Shown piece by piece: positions 27,170-36,175 of a stretch of DNA of 51,193 nt. The position numbers were made by a program, and so were the translations under genes. Source of the stretch: Fundidesulfovibrio soli (GTDB taxonomy: Bacteria; Desulfobacterota; Desulfovibrionia; Desulfovibrionales; Desulfovibrionaceae). Within the stretch, counting starts at the first letter, position 1. Each line of letters starts with the position of its first letter. Location of the stretch: assembly GCF_022808695.1 (NCBI RefSeq), contig NZ_JAKZKW010000020.1, forward strand, positions 21,010 to 72,202. Reading direction: 5' to 3'. Under the pieces are notes generated by a model that saw only the letters and a list, made by a program, of their open reading frames with translations, was not told where the DNA came from and did not search any database.

Positions 27170-27931
27170 TCAGCGCCAGCAGCGCATGAACTCCTCCCCG
27201 GAGCCGCCGTCGCGCAGATGCTTGACCAGGGCCGAGCCGATGACCACGGCGTCGATGCGGTCGCCGAAGGGGGCAACCTGCTCGGGGCGCGAGATGCCGA
27301 AGCCCAGGGCGATGGGCAGGTTGAACATGGGGCGCACCTCGTCGAGCTTCTGGAGCACCTCCTCGGGCAGGGATTCGCGCACGCCCGTGGTGCCCAGCAC
27401 CGAGACGAAGTACACGAACCCGCGCGCCGCCTTGGCGTAGGCTTTCAGCCGCTCGGGCGGGGTGTTCAAGCCGATCAGGCAGATGATGTCCACGCCGGAG
27501 CCGGCCAGTATCTCGGCCACGGGCTCGGCCTCCTCCAGGGGAAGGTCCGGGATGATGAGCCCGGAGACCCCGGCGGCCGCGCAGTCCATGGCCAGGCGCT
27601 CCAGCCCGTACTGCAGGAAGGGGTTGTAGTAGCCCATGAGCACCAGCCCGGCCTTGAAGGTGCCTTTGCGGCAGCTCAGCTCATTGAGTATCCAGGCCAG
27701 GGTCACGCCCTGCTCCAGGCAGTCCAGGCTGGCCTGCTCCACGGTGGGGCCGTCGGCCACGGGGTCGGAGAAGGGCACGCCGATCTCGATGACGTCGGCC
27801 CCGCCCGCATCCAGGGAGGCAAGCTCCTTCCAGAAGCGGTCGCGGTCCGGGAACCCGCCCGGCAGGTAGGGGATGACGGCCTTGCGGCCGGAGGCGTTGG
27901 CGGCGCGGATGCGGTCGGTGAGGATGGACAT
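27170..27931 (-). CDS. trpA: Tryptophan synthase alpha subunit
   Basis: A 253-residue TIM-barrel enzyme cleaving indole-3-glycerol phosphate. The catalytic Glu and Asp are in VIEIGVPFSDPVADGP, and GLIIPDLPLEE and GFGISRPEQV (phosphate site) are present. GGAGG lies 7 bases before the ATG at 27931, which I prefer over an upstream in-frame start inside the repeat region. It is the last gene of the operon. It is separated from trpB by 244 bases holding a long hairpin, which is unusual for genes whose products form a complex. Confidence 0.96.
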   Translation of the reverse strand: MSILTDRIRAANASGRKAVIPYLPGGFPDRDRFWKELASLDAGGADVIEIGVPFSDPVADGPTVEQASLDCLEQGVTLAWILNELSCRKGTFKAGLVLMGYYNPFLQYGLERLAMDCAAAGVSGLIIPDLPLEEAEPVAEILAGSGVDIICLIGLNTPPERLKAYAKAARGFVYFVSVLGTTGVRESLPEEVLQKLDEVRPMFNLPIALGFGISRPEQVAPFGDRIDAVVIGSALVKHLRDGGSGEEFMRCWR

Positions 27932-27974
27932 GAGGTTGCCTCCGATTGGCTTCGGTTGATTCTGTTCGTTCGGG

Positions 27975-28077
27975 CCTTCCGCCTCCTCCCCCGGCCCCTG
28001 CACCCCGGGGCACGCCGATATATTTGAAGAATATCGTCGCGCCCCGGGGTGCAGGGGCCGGGAGAGGAGGCGGAAGG
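27975..28077. repeat. Long hairpin A1 with conserved AT-rich centre
   Basis: Arms 27975-28011 and 28041-28077 are complementary at 36 of 37 positions. The 29-base centre contains a nested CGATAT/ATATCG stem around ATTTGAAGA. It fills the trpB-trpA gap. Centre sequence is shared with hairpins at 30160, 35027 and 35253, whereas the arms are not. Confidence 0.9.
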
Positions 28078-28175
28078 CGTCCGGGCGTCACTCTGGGTTG
28101 TGATCGGCCCTGGCGGTCCTTACGGATTGCGCGGGGTGTAGCATGAACGCGGGGCGGCTGAAATACCGCTCCCGG

Positions 28176-29354
28176 TCAGCAGCCCTTCCTGGCCTCGTAC
28201 TCCTCGATGATGCCGATGTCCTTGTCGCCGCGTCCGGAGAGGCAGACCAGCACGTCGCTGCCCTTGGGGATCTCCGCCGCGTTCTCGATGGCCCAGGCCA
28301 CCGCGTGGGAGCTTTCAAGCGCCGGGATGATGCCCTCGGAGCGGCTGAGCGTGTGGAAGGCGCTCAGCGCCTGGCCGTCGTTGACGGTGACGTAGCGGGC
28401 GCGGCCGCAGTCCTGCAGGTGGGCGTGCTCGGGGCCCACGCCGGGGTAGTCCAGGCCGGGGGCGATGGAGTGCGAGGGCTCGATCTGGCCGTCCTCGGTC
28501 TGCAGGAGCATGCTCATGGCCCCGTGCAGCACGCCGGGCGTGCCAAGATTCAGGGGCGCGGAGTGGTGGCAGCCCGGCTCGCCGGTGCCAGCGGCCTCGA
28601 CGCCGATGAGCTGAACGCCCTCGTCGGGGATGAATTCGTTGAAGGCGCCGATGGCGTTGGAGCCGCCGCCCACGCAGGCCACCACATAGTCGGGCAGCTT
28701 GCCCGCTTTCTTGAGCATCTGTGCCCGGGCCTCCCGGCTGATCACGGACTGGAACATGCGCACCAGCGTGGGGAAGGGGTGCGGCCCGGCCGCCGTGCCG
28801 AAGCAGTAGTGGGTGGTGCGCTGGTCCGCGATCCAGCGGCGCAGGGCCGCGTTGATGGCGTCCTTCAGGGTCTTGGTGCCGGACTCGATGGGCACCACCG
28901 TCGCGCCCAGCAGGCCCATGCGCCGTACGTTGTGGGACTGGCGCACAACGTCCGTGGCGCCCATGTAGACTACGCACTCCAGGCCGAGCATGGCCGCCGC
29001 CGTGGCCGTGGCCACGCCGTGCATGCCCGCGCCCGTCTCCGCCAGGAGCACCTTCTTGCCCATGTGCCTGCACAGCAGGCCCTGGCCCAGGGCGTTGTTG
29101 ATCTTGTGCGCGCCGGTGTGGTTCAGGTCCTCGCGCTTGAGCCAGAGGTTGAAGCCCAGTTTCTTGGAGAGGTTGGGGCAGCGGTACAGGGCCGAGGGGC
29201 GGCCCACGTAGTCCTCCAGCATGGCGTTGAATTCTTTCTGGAAAGCCTCGCCGGGCACGATGGTGTTCATGGCCTCCTCGATCTCCAGGAGGGGAGGCAT
29301 GAGCAGCTCCGGCACGAACATGCCGCCGAACGATCCGAAATAACCTTTCTGCAT
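28176..29354 (-). CDS. trpB: Tryptophan synthase beta subunit
   Basis: A 392-residue PLP enzyme condensing indole with serine. The Schiff-base lysine is in NHTGAHKINN, the phosphate loop is GGGSNAIGAF, and the catalytic Glu is in LLAETGAGMHG. Full length for the TrpB1 type that pairs with TrpA. It begins 12 bases after trpF and ends 98 bases before hairpin A1. Confidence 0.97.
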   Translation of the reverse strand: MQKGYFGSFGGMFVPELLMPPLLEIEEAMNTIVPGEAFQKEFNAMLEDYVGRPSALYRCPNLSKKLGFNLWLKREDLNHTGAHKINNALGQGLLCRHMGKKVLLAETGAGMHGVATATAAAMLGLECVVYMGATDVVRQSHNVRRMGLLGATVVPIESGTKTLKDAINAALRRWIADQRTTHYCFGTAAGPHPFPTLVRMFQSVISREARAQMLKKAGKLPDYVVACVGGGSNAIGAFNEFIPDEGVQLIGVEAAGTGEPGCHHSAPLNLGTPGVLHGAMSMLLQTEDGQIEPSHSIAPGLDYPGVGPEHAHLQDCGRARYVTVNDGQALSAFHTLSRSEGIIPALESSHAVAWAIENAAEIPKGSDVLVCLSGRGDKDIGIIEEYEARKGC

Positions 29355-29366
29355 GGGTGGTAGCCT

Positions 29367-29990
29367 CTATTTGCTGCGTGCTGCGATGTCGATGGTTTGC
29401 GAAACCTTGTCCAGGTCCTTGACGCCGGGCGCGGTCTCGACCCCGGAATTGATGTCCAGTCCGGCGGGGCGGGCCAGCTCAAGCGCCTCCTGGGCGTTGA
29501 GCGGGGAAAGGCCGCCCGCCAGCAGCCACGGCCGGGGGACCTTGAGCCCGGCCAGGGCGGAAAAATCCAGGCTTGTGCCGTGGCCCCCGCCCGAGGCGCC
29601 CGCGTCCAGGAGCATCATGGCGCAGGAGTCCGCGAAGCGGGCCAACTCGGCTTCGAGTTCGGCAAGCGAGGCGTGACGCTGGGGCCAGAAGGCCCGAATG
29701 ACGCGCTCCGGGCCGATCTCGCGGCAGAAGGCCTCGTCCTGCCCGGCGTGGAGCTGGGCGAAGTCCAGCCCGGCCTCGTCCATGATGGAGAGGACTTCCG
29801 CGGCGGACTGCTCCACGAACACGCCCACGCGCCTGGCCCGCCCGCGCGCGATGGAGGCCACGTGGCCGGGCGTGACGCATCGGGGGCTCTTGGCGGCGAA
29901 GATGAAGCCCAGGAAGTCCGCGCCCAGGGCGTCTATGGCGGCCACCTGCTCGGGCAGGGTCATGCCGCAAACTTTTATCAGCGGTCTCAC
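29367..29990 (-). CDS. trpF: Phosphoribosylanthranilate isomerase
   Basis: A 207-residue TIM-barrel isomerase. Signature segments are IKVCGMT, VGVFVEQ, GGHGTSLDFSAL, LAGGLSPLN and GLDINSGVE. I set the start at the GTG at 29990, preceded by AAGGA, because the upstream in-frame ATG (30107) would translate the composite repeat. It is preceded by 357 bases of repeat-filled spacer and followed closely by trpB. Confidence 0.93.
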   Translation of the reverse strand: MRPLIKVCGMTLPEQVAAIDALGADFLGFIFAAKSPRCVTPGHVASIARGRARRVGVFVEQSAAEVLSIMDEAGLDFAQLHAGQDEAFCREIGPERVIRAFWPQRHASLAELEAELARFADSCAMMLLDAGASGGGHGTSLDFSALAGLKVPRPWLLAGGLSPLNAQEALELARPAGLDINSGVETAPGVKDLDKVSQTIDIAARSK

Positions 29991-30017
29991 ATTGAATCCT
30001 TTCGTGGAGGGGGTGGC

Positions 30018-30099
30018 CTCCGGCGGCCAGGGGCGCCGCCCCTGGACCCCGCCAAAGGGAGTTCCTCCCTTTGGAATCCCATTCAGCTTCGCGTTCACA
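30018..30099. repeat. Composite hairpin repeat copy III
   Basis: The order is CTCCGGCGGCC, a GC hairpin CCAGGGGC-GCC-GCCCCTGG, GACCCCG, the hairpin CCAAAGGGAG-TTC-CTCCCTTTGG, AATCCC and GCTTCGCGTTC. The same order occurs at 13280-13364 and 17014-17100 with arm bases changed in compensating pairs. Confidence 0.8.
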
Positions 30100-30159
30100 A
30101 GCGGCACTTCGCTGCACTCTCGATGGCCCTGCTTTCAACTTGCCGCGATTGTCCGGTCC

Positions 30160-30250
30160 GTCTCCGCCTGGGGCGTCCGCCGCGCGCCGATGACAGATAT
30201 TATTCAAATATATCGGGCGTCTGCGCGCGGTGGGCGCCCCAGGCGGAGAC
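30160..30250. repeat. Long hairpin A2 with conserved AT-rich centre
   Basis: Arms 30160-30187 and 30223-30250 match at 26 of 28 positions (GTCTCCGCCTGGGGCG at the outer end is perfect). The centre read on the minus strand is CGATATATTTGAATAATATC, the same motif as in A1, A3 and A4 but in the opposite orientation to A1 and A3. Confidence 0.88.
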
Positions 30251-30280
30251 TACAAACCAATAAATTCTTTACCATTGCGG

Positions 30281-30337
30281 GGTCCGGGGGGATCATCCCC
30301 CCGGCGGGGGCCAGGGGGCAGCGCCCCCTTCTTCCGT
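30281..30337. repeat. GATCATC hairpin repeat copy 2
   Basis: GGGGTCC, then CCGGGGGGAT-C-ATCCCCCCGG, then GGCGGGG and a second GC hairpin, ending CCTTCT. Copy 1 at 17161-17215 has the same frame, but an A/T pair in the stem where this copy has G/C. Confidence 0.75.
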
Positions 30338-30347
30338 CGCTCCGGCT

Positions 30348-31115
30348 CTACCTTCTTCCCGTCAGCCCGGCCAGGGCCGCCCCCGGGTCCTCCCCGCTCA
30401 TGAGCGAGGTGCCCACCAGAACGGCGTCGTAGCCCAGCGCGGCCATTCGCTCCACGTCCGCGCGCGTCTTTATCCCGCTGGCGCTGATCCAGATCTGGCC
30501 TTCCTGCTTGCGCGCGGCCAGCCGCTCGGACACGGCGAAATCCGTGGTCAGCTTGTCCAGGTCGCGGTTATTCACCTGGATGATCTCGGGCTCCAGGGGC
30601 TCCACCTTGTCAAGGTCGGCCTCGTCGAACACCTCCACCACACAGGCCAGCCCGAAGGCTTCGGCCAGGCCCAGCATGGCGCGCAGCTCGTCAGCCTCGC
30701 TCATGCGCGCGATGAGCAGCAGGGCCGAGGCAGGGGTGGAGGCCGTGTGGATCACCTGCACGGGGTGCAGGATGAAGTCCTTGCGGAGCAGGGGCAGGCC
30801 CGCACCGGCCATGCGCGTCAGGTACTCCAGGCTGCCCTTGAAGTAGGCCTCCTCCGTGAGCACGGACATGGCCGCGGCCCCGGCCTTCCTGTAGGACTCG
30901 GCCGCCTGCTCGGGCGTGAGGCCCATGTTGATCTCCCCGCGCGAGGGCGAGGCCCGCTTGTATTCGGCGATCACCGCACCGGGGCCGTTCTCCCACAGGG
31001 CGCGGATGAAGTCCGGGCGTTCGCCCTCGAAGGGCGGGGGCATCAAGCCCTCGTCCTCCAGCTTGACGAGGCGCTCGATCTCGGCCTGCTTGGCTTCGCG
31101 GAATCGGTTAAGCAT
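30348..31115 (-). CDS. trpC: Indole-3-glycerol-phosphate synthase
   Basis: A 255-residue TIM-barrel enzyme. Key motifs are AEYKRASPSRG (catalytic Lys), LLRKDFILHP (Lys), EVFDEADL (Glu), VNNRDL and ISASGI. It is a single-function TrpC not fused to TrpF. The start overlaps the trpD stop by 8 bases (ATGCTTAA), so translation is probably coupled. Confidence 0.96.
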   Translation of the reverse strand: MLNRFREAKQAEIERLVKLEDEGLMPPPFEGERPDFIRALWENGPGAVIAEYKRASPSRGEINMGLTPEQAAESYRKAGAAAMSVLTEEAYFKGSLEYLTRMAGAGLPLLRKDFILHPVQVIHTASTPASALLLIARMSEADELRAMLGLAEAFGLACVVEVFDEADLDKVEPLEPEIIQVNNRDLDKLTTDFAVSERLAARKQEGQIWISASGIKTRADVERMAALGYDAVLVGTSLMSGEDPGAALAGLTGRR

Positions 31116-32106
31116 TGGTCAGCTGGCTCCAGAAGCTGGAGGCCGCGCGGGAGGCGATGGCGTCGCGGGCCTTGTCGATGCCCTGCTTGAGCGACAGGCC
31201 GGGCTCCAGCAGGTGCAGGGCGGTGCCCAGGTTCAGGGCCAGCATGTCCTTCATGGCCTGGGGACCGTCGCCCTGGATCAGCTCGATGAGCACGGCCACG
31301 GCTTCGTCCTTGCTGGCCACGGCAACATCGGAGAGCTTGTGGCGCGGGATGCCGTAGTCCTCGGGCTCGATGCGGTCGCGGCGCATCCAGCCGTCGCGCA
31401 CCCAGCAGACCTCAGCCGGGCCGAAGGGCGAAAGCTCGTCGAAGCCGCCCGCGCCGTGCACCACTGCGGCGTTGCGCACGCCCGTGAGCGAGAGCGCCTC
31501 CGCGATGAGCGGCACGAAGGAGGCCGTGGGCACGCCCAGCAGCTGGTGCGTGGGGCGGGCGGGGTTGAGCAGAGGGCCCATGAGGTTGAAGAGGGTGCGC
31601 GCGCCCAACTCCTTACGGATGGGCATGATGCGCTTGAAGGCCGGGTGGAAGTTGGGCGCGAACAGGAACACGAAGTTGCGCTGGGCCAGGGCGTCGGCCA
31701 CGGCGTCGGGCTCAACGGTGAGGCCAACGCCCAGCGACTCCAGCACGTCGGCCGAGCCGCAGGTGGAGGACACGGAGCGGTTGCCGTGCTTGACCACCTT
31801 GTGCCCCAGCGCGGCCAGGTACATGGCCACGGCGGTGGAGCAGTTGAAGGAGCAGGTGTTGTCGCCGCCGGTGCCGCAGGTGTCTATGCGGTCGCCCTCG
31901 AGGCCGGGCACCAGGCGGGCCTCCTCCAGGGCGGCCTTGACGCCGCAGGCGATCTCAAGCCCGGTCTCGCCCTTGGTCTTGAGGCCCATGAGGAACGCGC
32001 CCACGCAGGAGGCGGGCATCTCGCCCTTGTACATGGCGCGGAACGAGGTCAGCGCCTGTTCTTCGGTCAGGTTCTTGCCTATGGCCAGATGTTCGAGGAC
32101 TTCCAT
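31108..32106 (-). CDS. trpD: Anthranilate phosphoribosyltransferase
   Basis: A 332-residue enzyme transferring the phosphoribosyl group from PRPP to anthranilate. DTCGTGGDNTCSFNCST (PRPP loop), KHGNRSVSSTCGSADVLESLG and LFNLMGPLLNPA are all present. AGGAG precedes the ATG at 32106; the frame is open to 32172 but lacks a ribosome site there. It lies 72 bases after the DUF2971 gene and overlaps trpC. Confidence 0.96.
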   Translation of the reverse strand: MEVLEHLAIGKNLTEEQALTSFRAMYKGEMPASCVGAFLMGLKTKGETGLEIACGVKAALEEARLVPGLEGDRIDTCGTGGDNTCSFNCSTAVAMYLAALGHKVVKHGNRSVSSTCGSADVLESLGVGLTVEPDAVADALAQRNFVFLFAPNFHPAFKRIMPIRKELGARTLFNLMGPLLNPARPTHQLLGVPTASFVPLIAEALSLTGVRNAAVVHGAGGFDELSPFGPAEVCWVRDGWMRRDRIEPEDYGIPRHKLSDVAVASKDEAVAVLIELIQGDGPQAMKDMLALNLGTALHLLEPGLSLKQGIDKARDAIASRAASSFWSQLTNA

Positions 32107-32178
32107 CGCGGGCTCCTTCTTCTCTATCGTTTCGGCCGCGTCCGCTGCGGCCGCCTCTTCACGCCGGTTCAACCCGGG

Positions 32179-32913
32179 CTACTTGCTCATCACCGGACAG
32201 TTGAACAGCGTCGACCTGCTGACCCTGTCCGAAAGACCCTCCCGCTTGATGATGGAGAGCGACAGTTCGTACTGCCAGGGCTCGGAGAGGGGCGAGACGT
32301 AGATGCTCTCGATGATGTGCGCCGGTTCCACGTTTATGTGCAGGCCGGCGGCGTCCAGAAGCCTGGGGTTCTGTTCGCCGCTGTCGTTGATGTAGATCAG
32401 CCGGAACTCCTTCTCGTGCTCGAAGGGCCTGCGCTTGAGCAGGGAGAAGTCGTAGATGTCGCTGATCTGGCAGTCGTCCTGGGCCACGTCCTTGTAGAGC
32501 ACCTTGCCCGCGGTGAGGTCGTGGGGCGCAAGCTCGCTCACCAGCGCCCCGAAGGTGGTCTGCACGGCGATGGAGTGGCCGCTGCCGCCGAAGAGCTTCC
32601 ACATGGCCTCGGACTCGTGCTCGCTCACGTGCCAGGAGTTCACGAACACCTTGGAGCGCTCGTTGTTGATGTAGTCGTCGTGGCGCTTCAGGAAACGCTT
32701 CCAGCTCTCCGGGCTCGCCTCGTCCCTGGCGGTGGCGTACATGCCCGGGGGCATCAGACACTCGTAGGGGTCGTGCAGCTTGTCCACGCGGCGGAAGTAC
32801 AGACGCTTCATGAGCAGGAAGTCGAGGAACTTCTCGAACGTCAGGTACTTCCACAGGGTGGTTTCGCTCTCGGCCTTGTCGCCGTTGGAGAGGTTGCGGA
32901 TGGAAAGCGGCAT
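32179..32913 (-). CDS. DUF2971-family protein inserted between trpG and trpD
   Basis: A 244-residue soluble protein with the DUF2971 pattern: WKYLTFEKFLDFLLMKRLYFRRVDKLHDPYEC at the N-terminus and VNSWHVSEHESEAMWKLFGGSGHSIAVQTT in the middle (only parts of these stretches are strictly conserved). The family is of unknown function and is usually found singly or near defence and mobile genes. Here it lies 12 bases after trpG and in the direction of the operon, so it is co-transcribed with tryptophan biosynthesis. No strong ribosome site is seen before the ATG. GC content matches its neighbours, so the insertion is not recent. Confidence 0.8.
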   Translation of the reverse strand: MPLSIRNLSNGDKAESETTLWKYLTFEKFLDFLLMKRLYFRRVDKLHDPYECLMPPGMYATARDEASPESWKRFLKRHDDYINNERSKVFVNSWHVSEHESEAMWKLFGGSGHSIAVQTTFGALVSELAPHDLTAGKVLYKDVAQDDCQISDIYDFSLLKRRPFEHEKEFRLIYINDSGEQNPRLLDAAGLHINVEPAHIIESIYVSPLSEPWQYELSLSIIKREGLSDRVSRSTLFNCPVMSK

Positions 32914-32925
32914 GGCTGCTTCGCG

Positions 32926-33478
32926 CTAGGCGATCTTCTCCGGGAAATTCTTGAGCAGCTTCATGCCGTCCGGCGTGAGCACGCTCTCAGGGTGGAACTG
33001 CACCCCCACCCAGGGGCGATCCTTCCACCTGAGCCCCATGACCTCGTTCTCGTCGGTCCAGGCGGTGATCTCCAGCTTCTCCGGGGCCTTGTGCGCCAGA
33101 ACGAGCAGCGAGTGGTACCGGCAGACCTCCATGGGGTTGGGCACGCCCTCGAAGAGCCCCGTCTCCCGGTGGGTCACCTGGCTGGTCTTGCCGTGCATGA
33201 TCCTGTCCGCCACAACCACGGGCGCGCCCGCGTAGTGCCCCAGGATCTGGTGCCCCAGGCACACGCCAAGCAGCGGCGTCTTCTTGGGCAGGTGCTCCAG
33301 GAACTCCAGGCACAGCCCGGCGTTCTCCGGCCTGCTGGGGCCGGGGGAGATGCAGCAGCGCTCCACCTTGCCGGACTTGGCCAGCTCGATGATCTCCGGG
33401 TCGTCGTTGGTCTTGACCACGGGGGCCAGCCCGAGCTGCTGGAAGTACTGCACCAGATTGAAGGTGAACGAGTCGAAG

Positions 33479-33498
<20 letters not shown>
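32926..33498 (-). CDS. trpG: Anthranilate synthase glutaminase subunit
   Basis: A 190-residue class I glutamine amidotransferase that supplies ammonia to TrpE. The nucleophile Cys is in GVCLGHQILGHYAG and the His/Glu pair is in QFHPES; the N-terminus MFLLVDNFDSFTFNLVQYF is standard. AGGAGG lies upstream of the ATG. The start lies inside the trpE reading frame (20-base overlap), consistent with stoichiometric synthesis of the complex. Confidence 0.96.
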
Positions 33499-34891
<1,393 letters not shown>

Positions 34892-34954
34892 GGCGCGTCC
34901 TTGTCGTAGTCGTTGCGTCGTTTCGTTTTATGTCGTCCAAGCGTGCCGGGGAAG

Positions 34955-34993
34955 GCCTCCGGCGGCCAAAGGGAGTTCCTCCCTTTGGAATCC
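34955..34993. repeat. Composite hairpin repeat, partial copy IV
   Basis: CCTCCGGCGGCC is followed directly by CCAAAGGGAG-TTC-CTCCCTTTGG (sharing the CC) and AATCCC. Compared with copy III it lacks the first GC hairpin and the GCTTCGCG tag, as if internally deleted. Confidence 0.75.
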
Positions 34994-35026
34994 CACGGTA
35001 TGGGATGGTCCTATCGTTTCGAGGCT

Positions 35027-35114
35027 GTGCCCGGCCCTGTCCCGCTCGTTGGTGAAATGCCATATATTTGAAGAAAATGGCCTTTCACCTTCCTCGCGGG
35101 ACAGGGCCGGGCAC
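35027..35114. repeat. Long hairpin A3 with conserved AT-rich centre
   Basis: The outer arms 35027-35045 and 35096-35114 are a perfect 19-base match. The inner arms GGTGAAA/TTTCACC and GCCAT/ATGGC also pair. The centre is CCATATATTTGAAGAAAATGG, close to A1 and A4. Confidence 0.9.
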
Positions 35115-35252
35115 CGGCGCGTCACCGCGTTTTCAATCACCTGCGGTTGGATTCTTTCTGACTCGCATCCAACCGTGCGGGCTGACCACCGCAGTGCCTG
35201 CCGTTCACGACCAGAGCGATCATTGGGCGGCATCCAACCGTGCGGCCTGGGT

Positions 35253-35335
35253 CCGTGGTGCCCCTCCGGCAGCCGCGCCCGGGTCATATTCTTCAAATAT
35301 ATGGCACGGGTGCGGCTGCCGGAGGGGCACCACGG
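35253..35335. repeat. Long hairpin A4 with conserved AT-rich centre
   Basis: Arms 35253-35276 and 35312-35335 are a perfect 24-base match. Inner CCCG/CGGG and CATAT/ATATG pairs follow. On the minus strand the centre is CCATATATTTGAAGAATATG, matching A1 and A3 while the arms are unrelated. Confidence 0.9.
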
Positions 35336-35356
35336 GCCGTTATGAAAAAGAAACCC

Positions 35357-36175
35357 TTATTTCTTCCCCCGCGAAAACCCTTTCGCCCCGCCCGGCCTGC
35401 CGCCCTCCGGCCACCAGCCCTTGGCCCGCTCCACCAGCAGCTCCAGGTCGCCGCCCGCGGCCACGTTCAGGTAGTTCCTGTATGACCGCACGGCCTCCAG
35501 GCTGTAGGGGTTGGCCTCGAACAGCAGCCGGAACAGCCCCGCGTCCTCCAGGATCAGCTTCCTGGCCGACTCCAGCCGCCGCATGAACGACGGCGTCAAA
35601 TAGCGGGCGAACTCCTCGTGGTTGGCCTGGGAGGCCAGGTAGGCCACCGTGGTCACGAAGTTGAGCCCCTGCACGTAGGCCATGGCCCGGTCGTGGTCGT
35701 GGGCGTCGGCGTTGAAGGGCGCGAAGCCCAGCCGGGCCATCAGTTCCGTGGCCTGGCGGCAGGCCTCGTCGCCCCTGCCGGGGCACACGGCCACGCGCAG
35801 CTCCTCCCCTTCGGGGGGCACCGGCCCGAAGAGCGGGTGCGTGCCCACCACCGGCCCCTGGTGCAGGGCCAGCATTTCGTCCAGGGGGCGCACCTTCACG
35901 GAGCAGATGTCCGCCACGATGGTCCCCTTGGGGATCATGGGCACCAGCCGGACCAGCACCTCGGAGAGCGCCTGGGCTGGCACGCACAAGAGCGCCAGGT
36001 CGGAGCGGGGCAGCACGCGCCGCGCTTCGGCCTCGTCCAGGGGCTGGTCCAGTTCGTGGCAGGCCAGGCCTTCCTTGCGGCAGCGGGCCACGATCATGCG
36101 GCCCATCTTGCCCTTGGCCCCCACCACGGTGAGCGTGCGAATGGCTTGCGCGGTGCTCAACGCGTGCGCCCCCAC
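35357..36175 (-). CDS. tyrA: Prephenate dehydrogenase
   Basis: A 272-residue enzyme of the tyrosine branch. A Rossmann-like N-terminus, TLTVVGAKGKMGRMI, is followed by LLCVPAQAL, VADICSVK and GTHPLFGP, the prephenate dehydrogenase pattern; HDHDRAMAYVQGLNFV lies in the helical dimer domain. I use the GTG at 36175, which overlaps aroA by 19 bases; a TTG a few codons later is possible. There is no chorismate mutase or ACT domain, so feedback control must come from expression or another site. Confidence 0.88.
   Translation of the reverse strand: MGAHALSTAQAIRTLTVVGAKGKMGRMIVARCRKEGLACHELDQPLDEAEARRVLPRSDLALLCVPAQALSEVLVRLVPMIPKGTIVADICSVKVRPLDEMLALHQGPVVGTHPLFGPVPPEGEELRVAVCPGRGDEACRQATELMARLGFAPFNADAHDHDRAMAYVQGLNFVTTVAYLASQANHEEFARYLTPSFMRRLESARKLILEDAGLFRLLFEANPYSLEAVRSYRNYLNVAAGGDLELLVERAKGWWPEGGRPGGAKGFSRGKK

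Larger units (their letters stand above)
29991..30347. other. trpC-trpF spacer packed with repeats
   Basis: There is no gene in this 357-bp gap inside the operon. It holds composite repeat copy III (30018-30099), long hairpin A2 (30160-30250) and GATCATC hairpin copy 2 (30281-30337), each annotated separately. No convincing promoter is seen on the minus strand. Confidence 0.75.
34892..35356. other. tyrA-trpE spacer packed with palindromes
   Basis: There is no gene. Besides hairpins A3 and A4 and a partial composite repeat (34955-34993), it has CGGTTGGAT (35144-35152) with its complement ATCCAACCG (35167-35175). There is also a 16-bp perfect direct repeat GCATCCAACCGTGCGG at 35165-35180 and 35230-35245. 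I could not find a convincing promoter, though this would be a natural place for an internal one. Confidence 0.7.

Noticed and set aside
29991-30107. N-terminal extension of trpF to an upstream ATG
   Set aside because: It would translate the composite hairpin repeat; a GTG with a good ribosome site gives the normal TrpF length.
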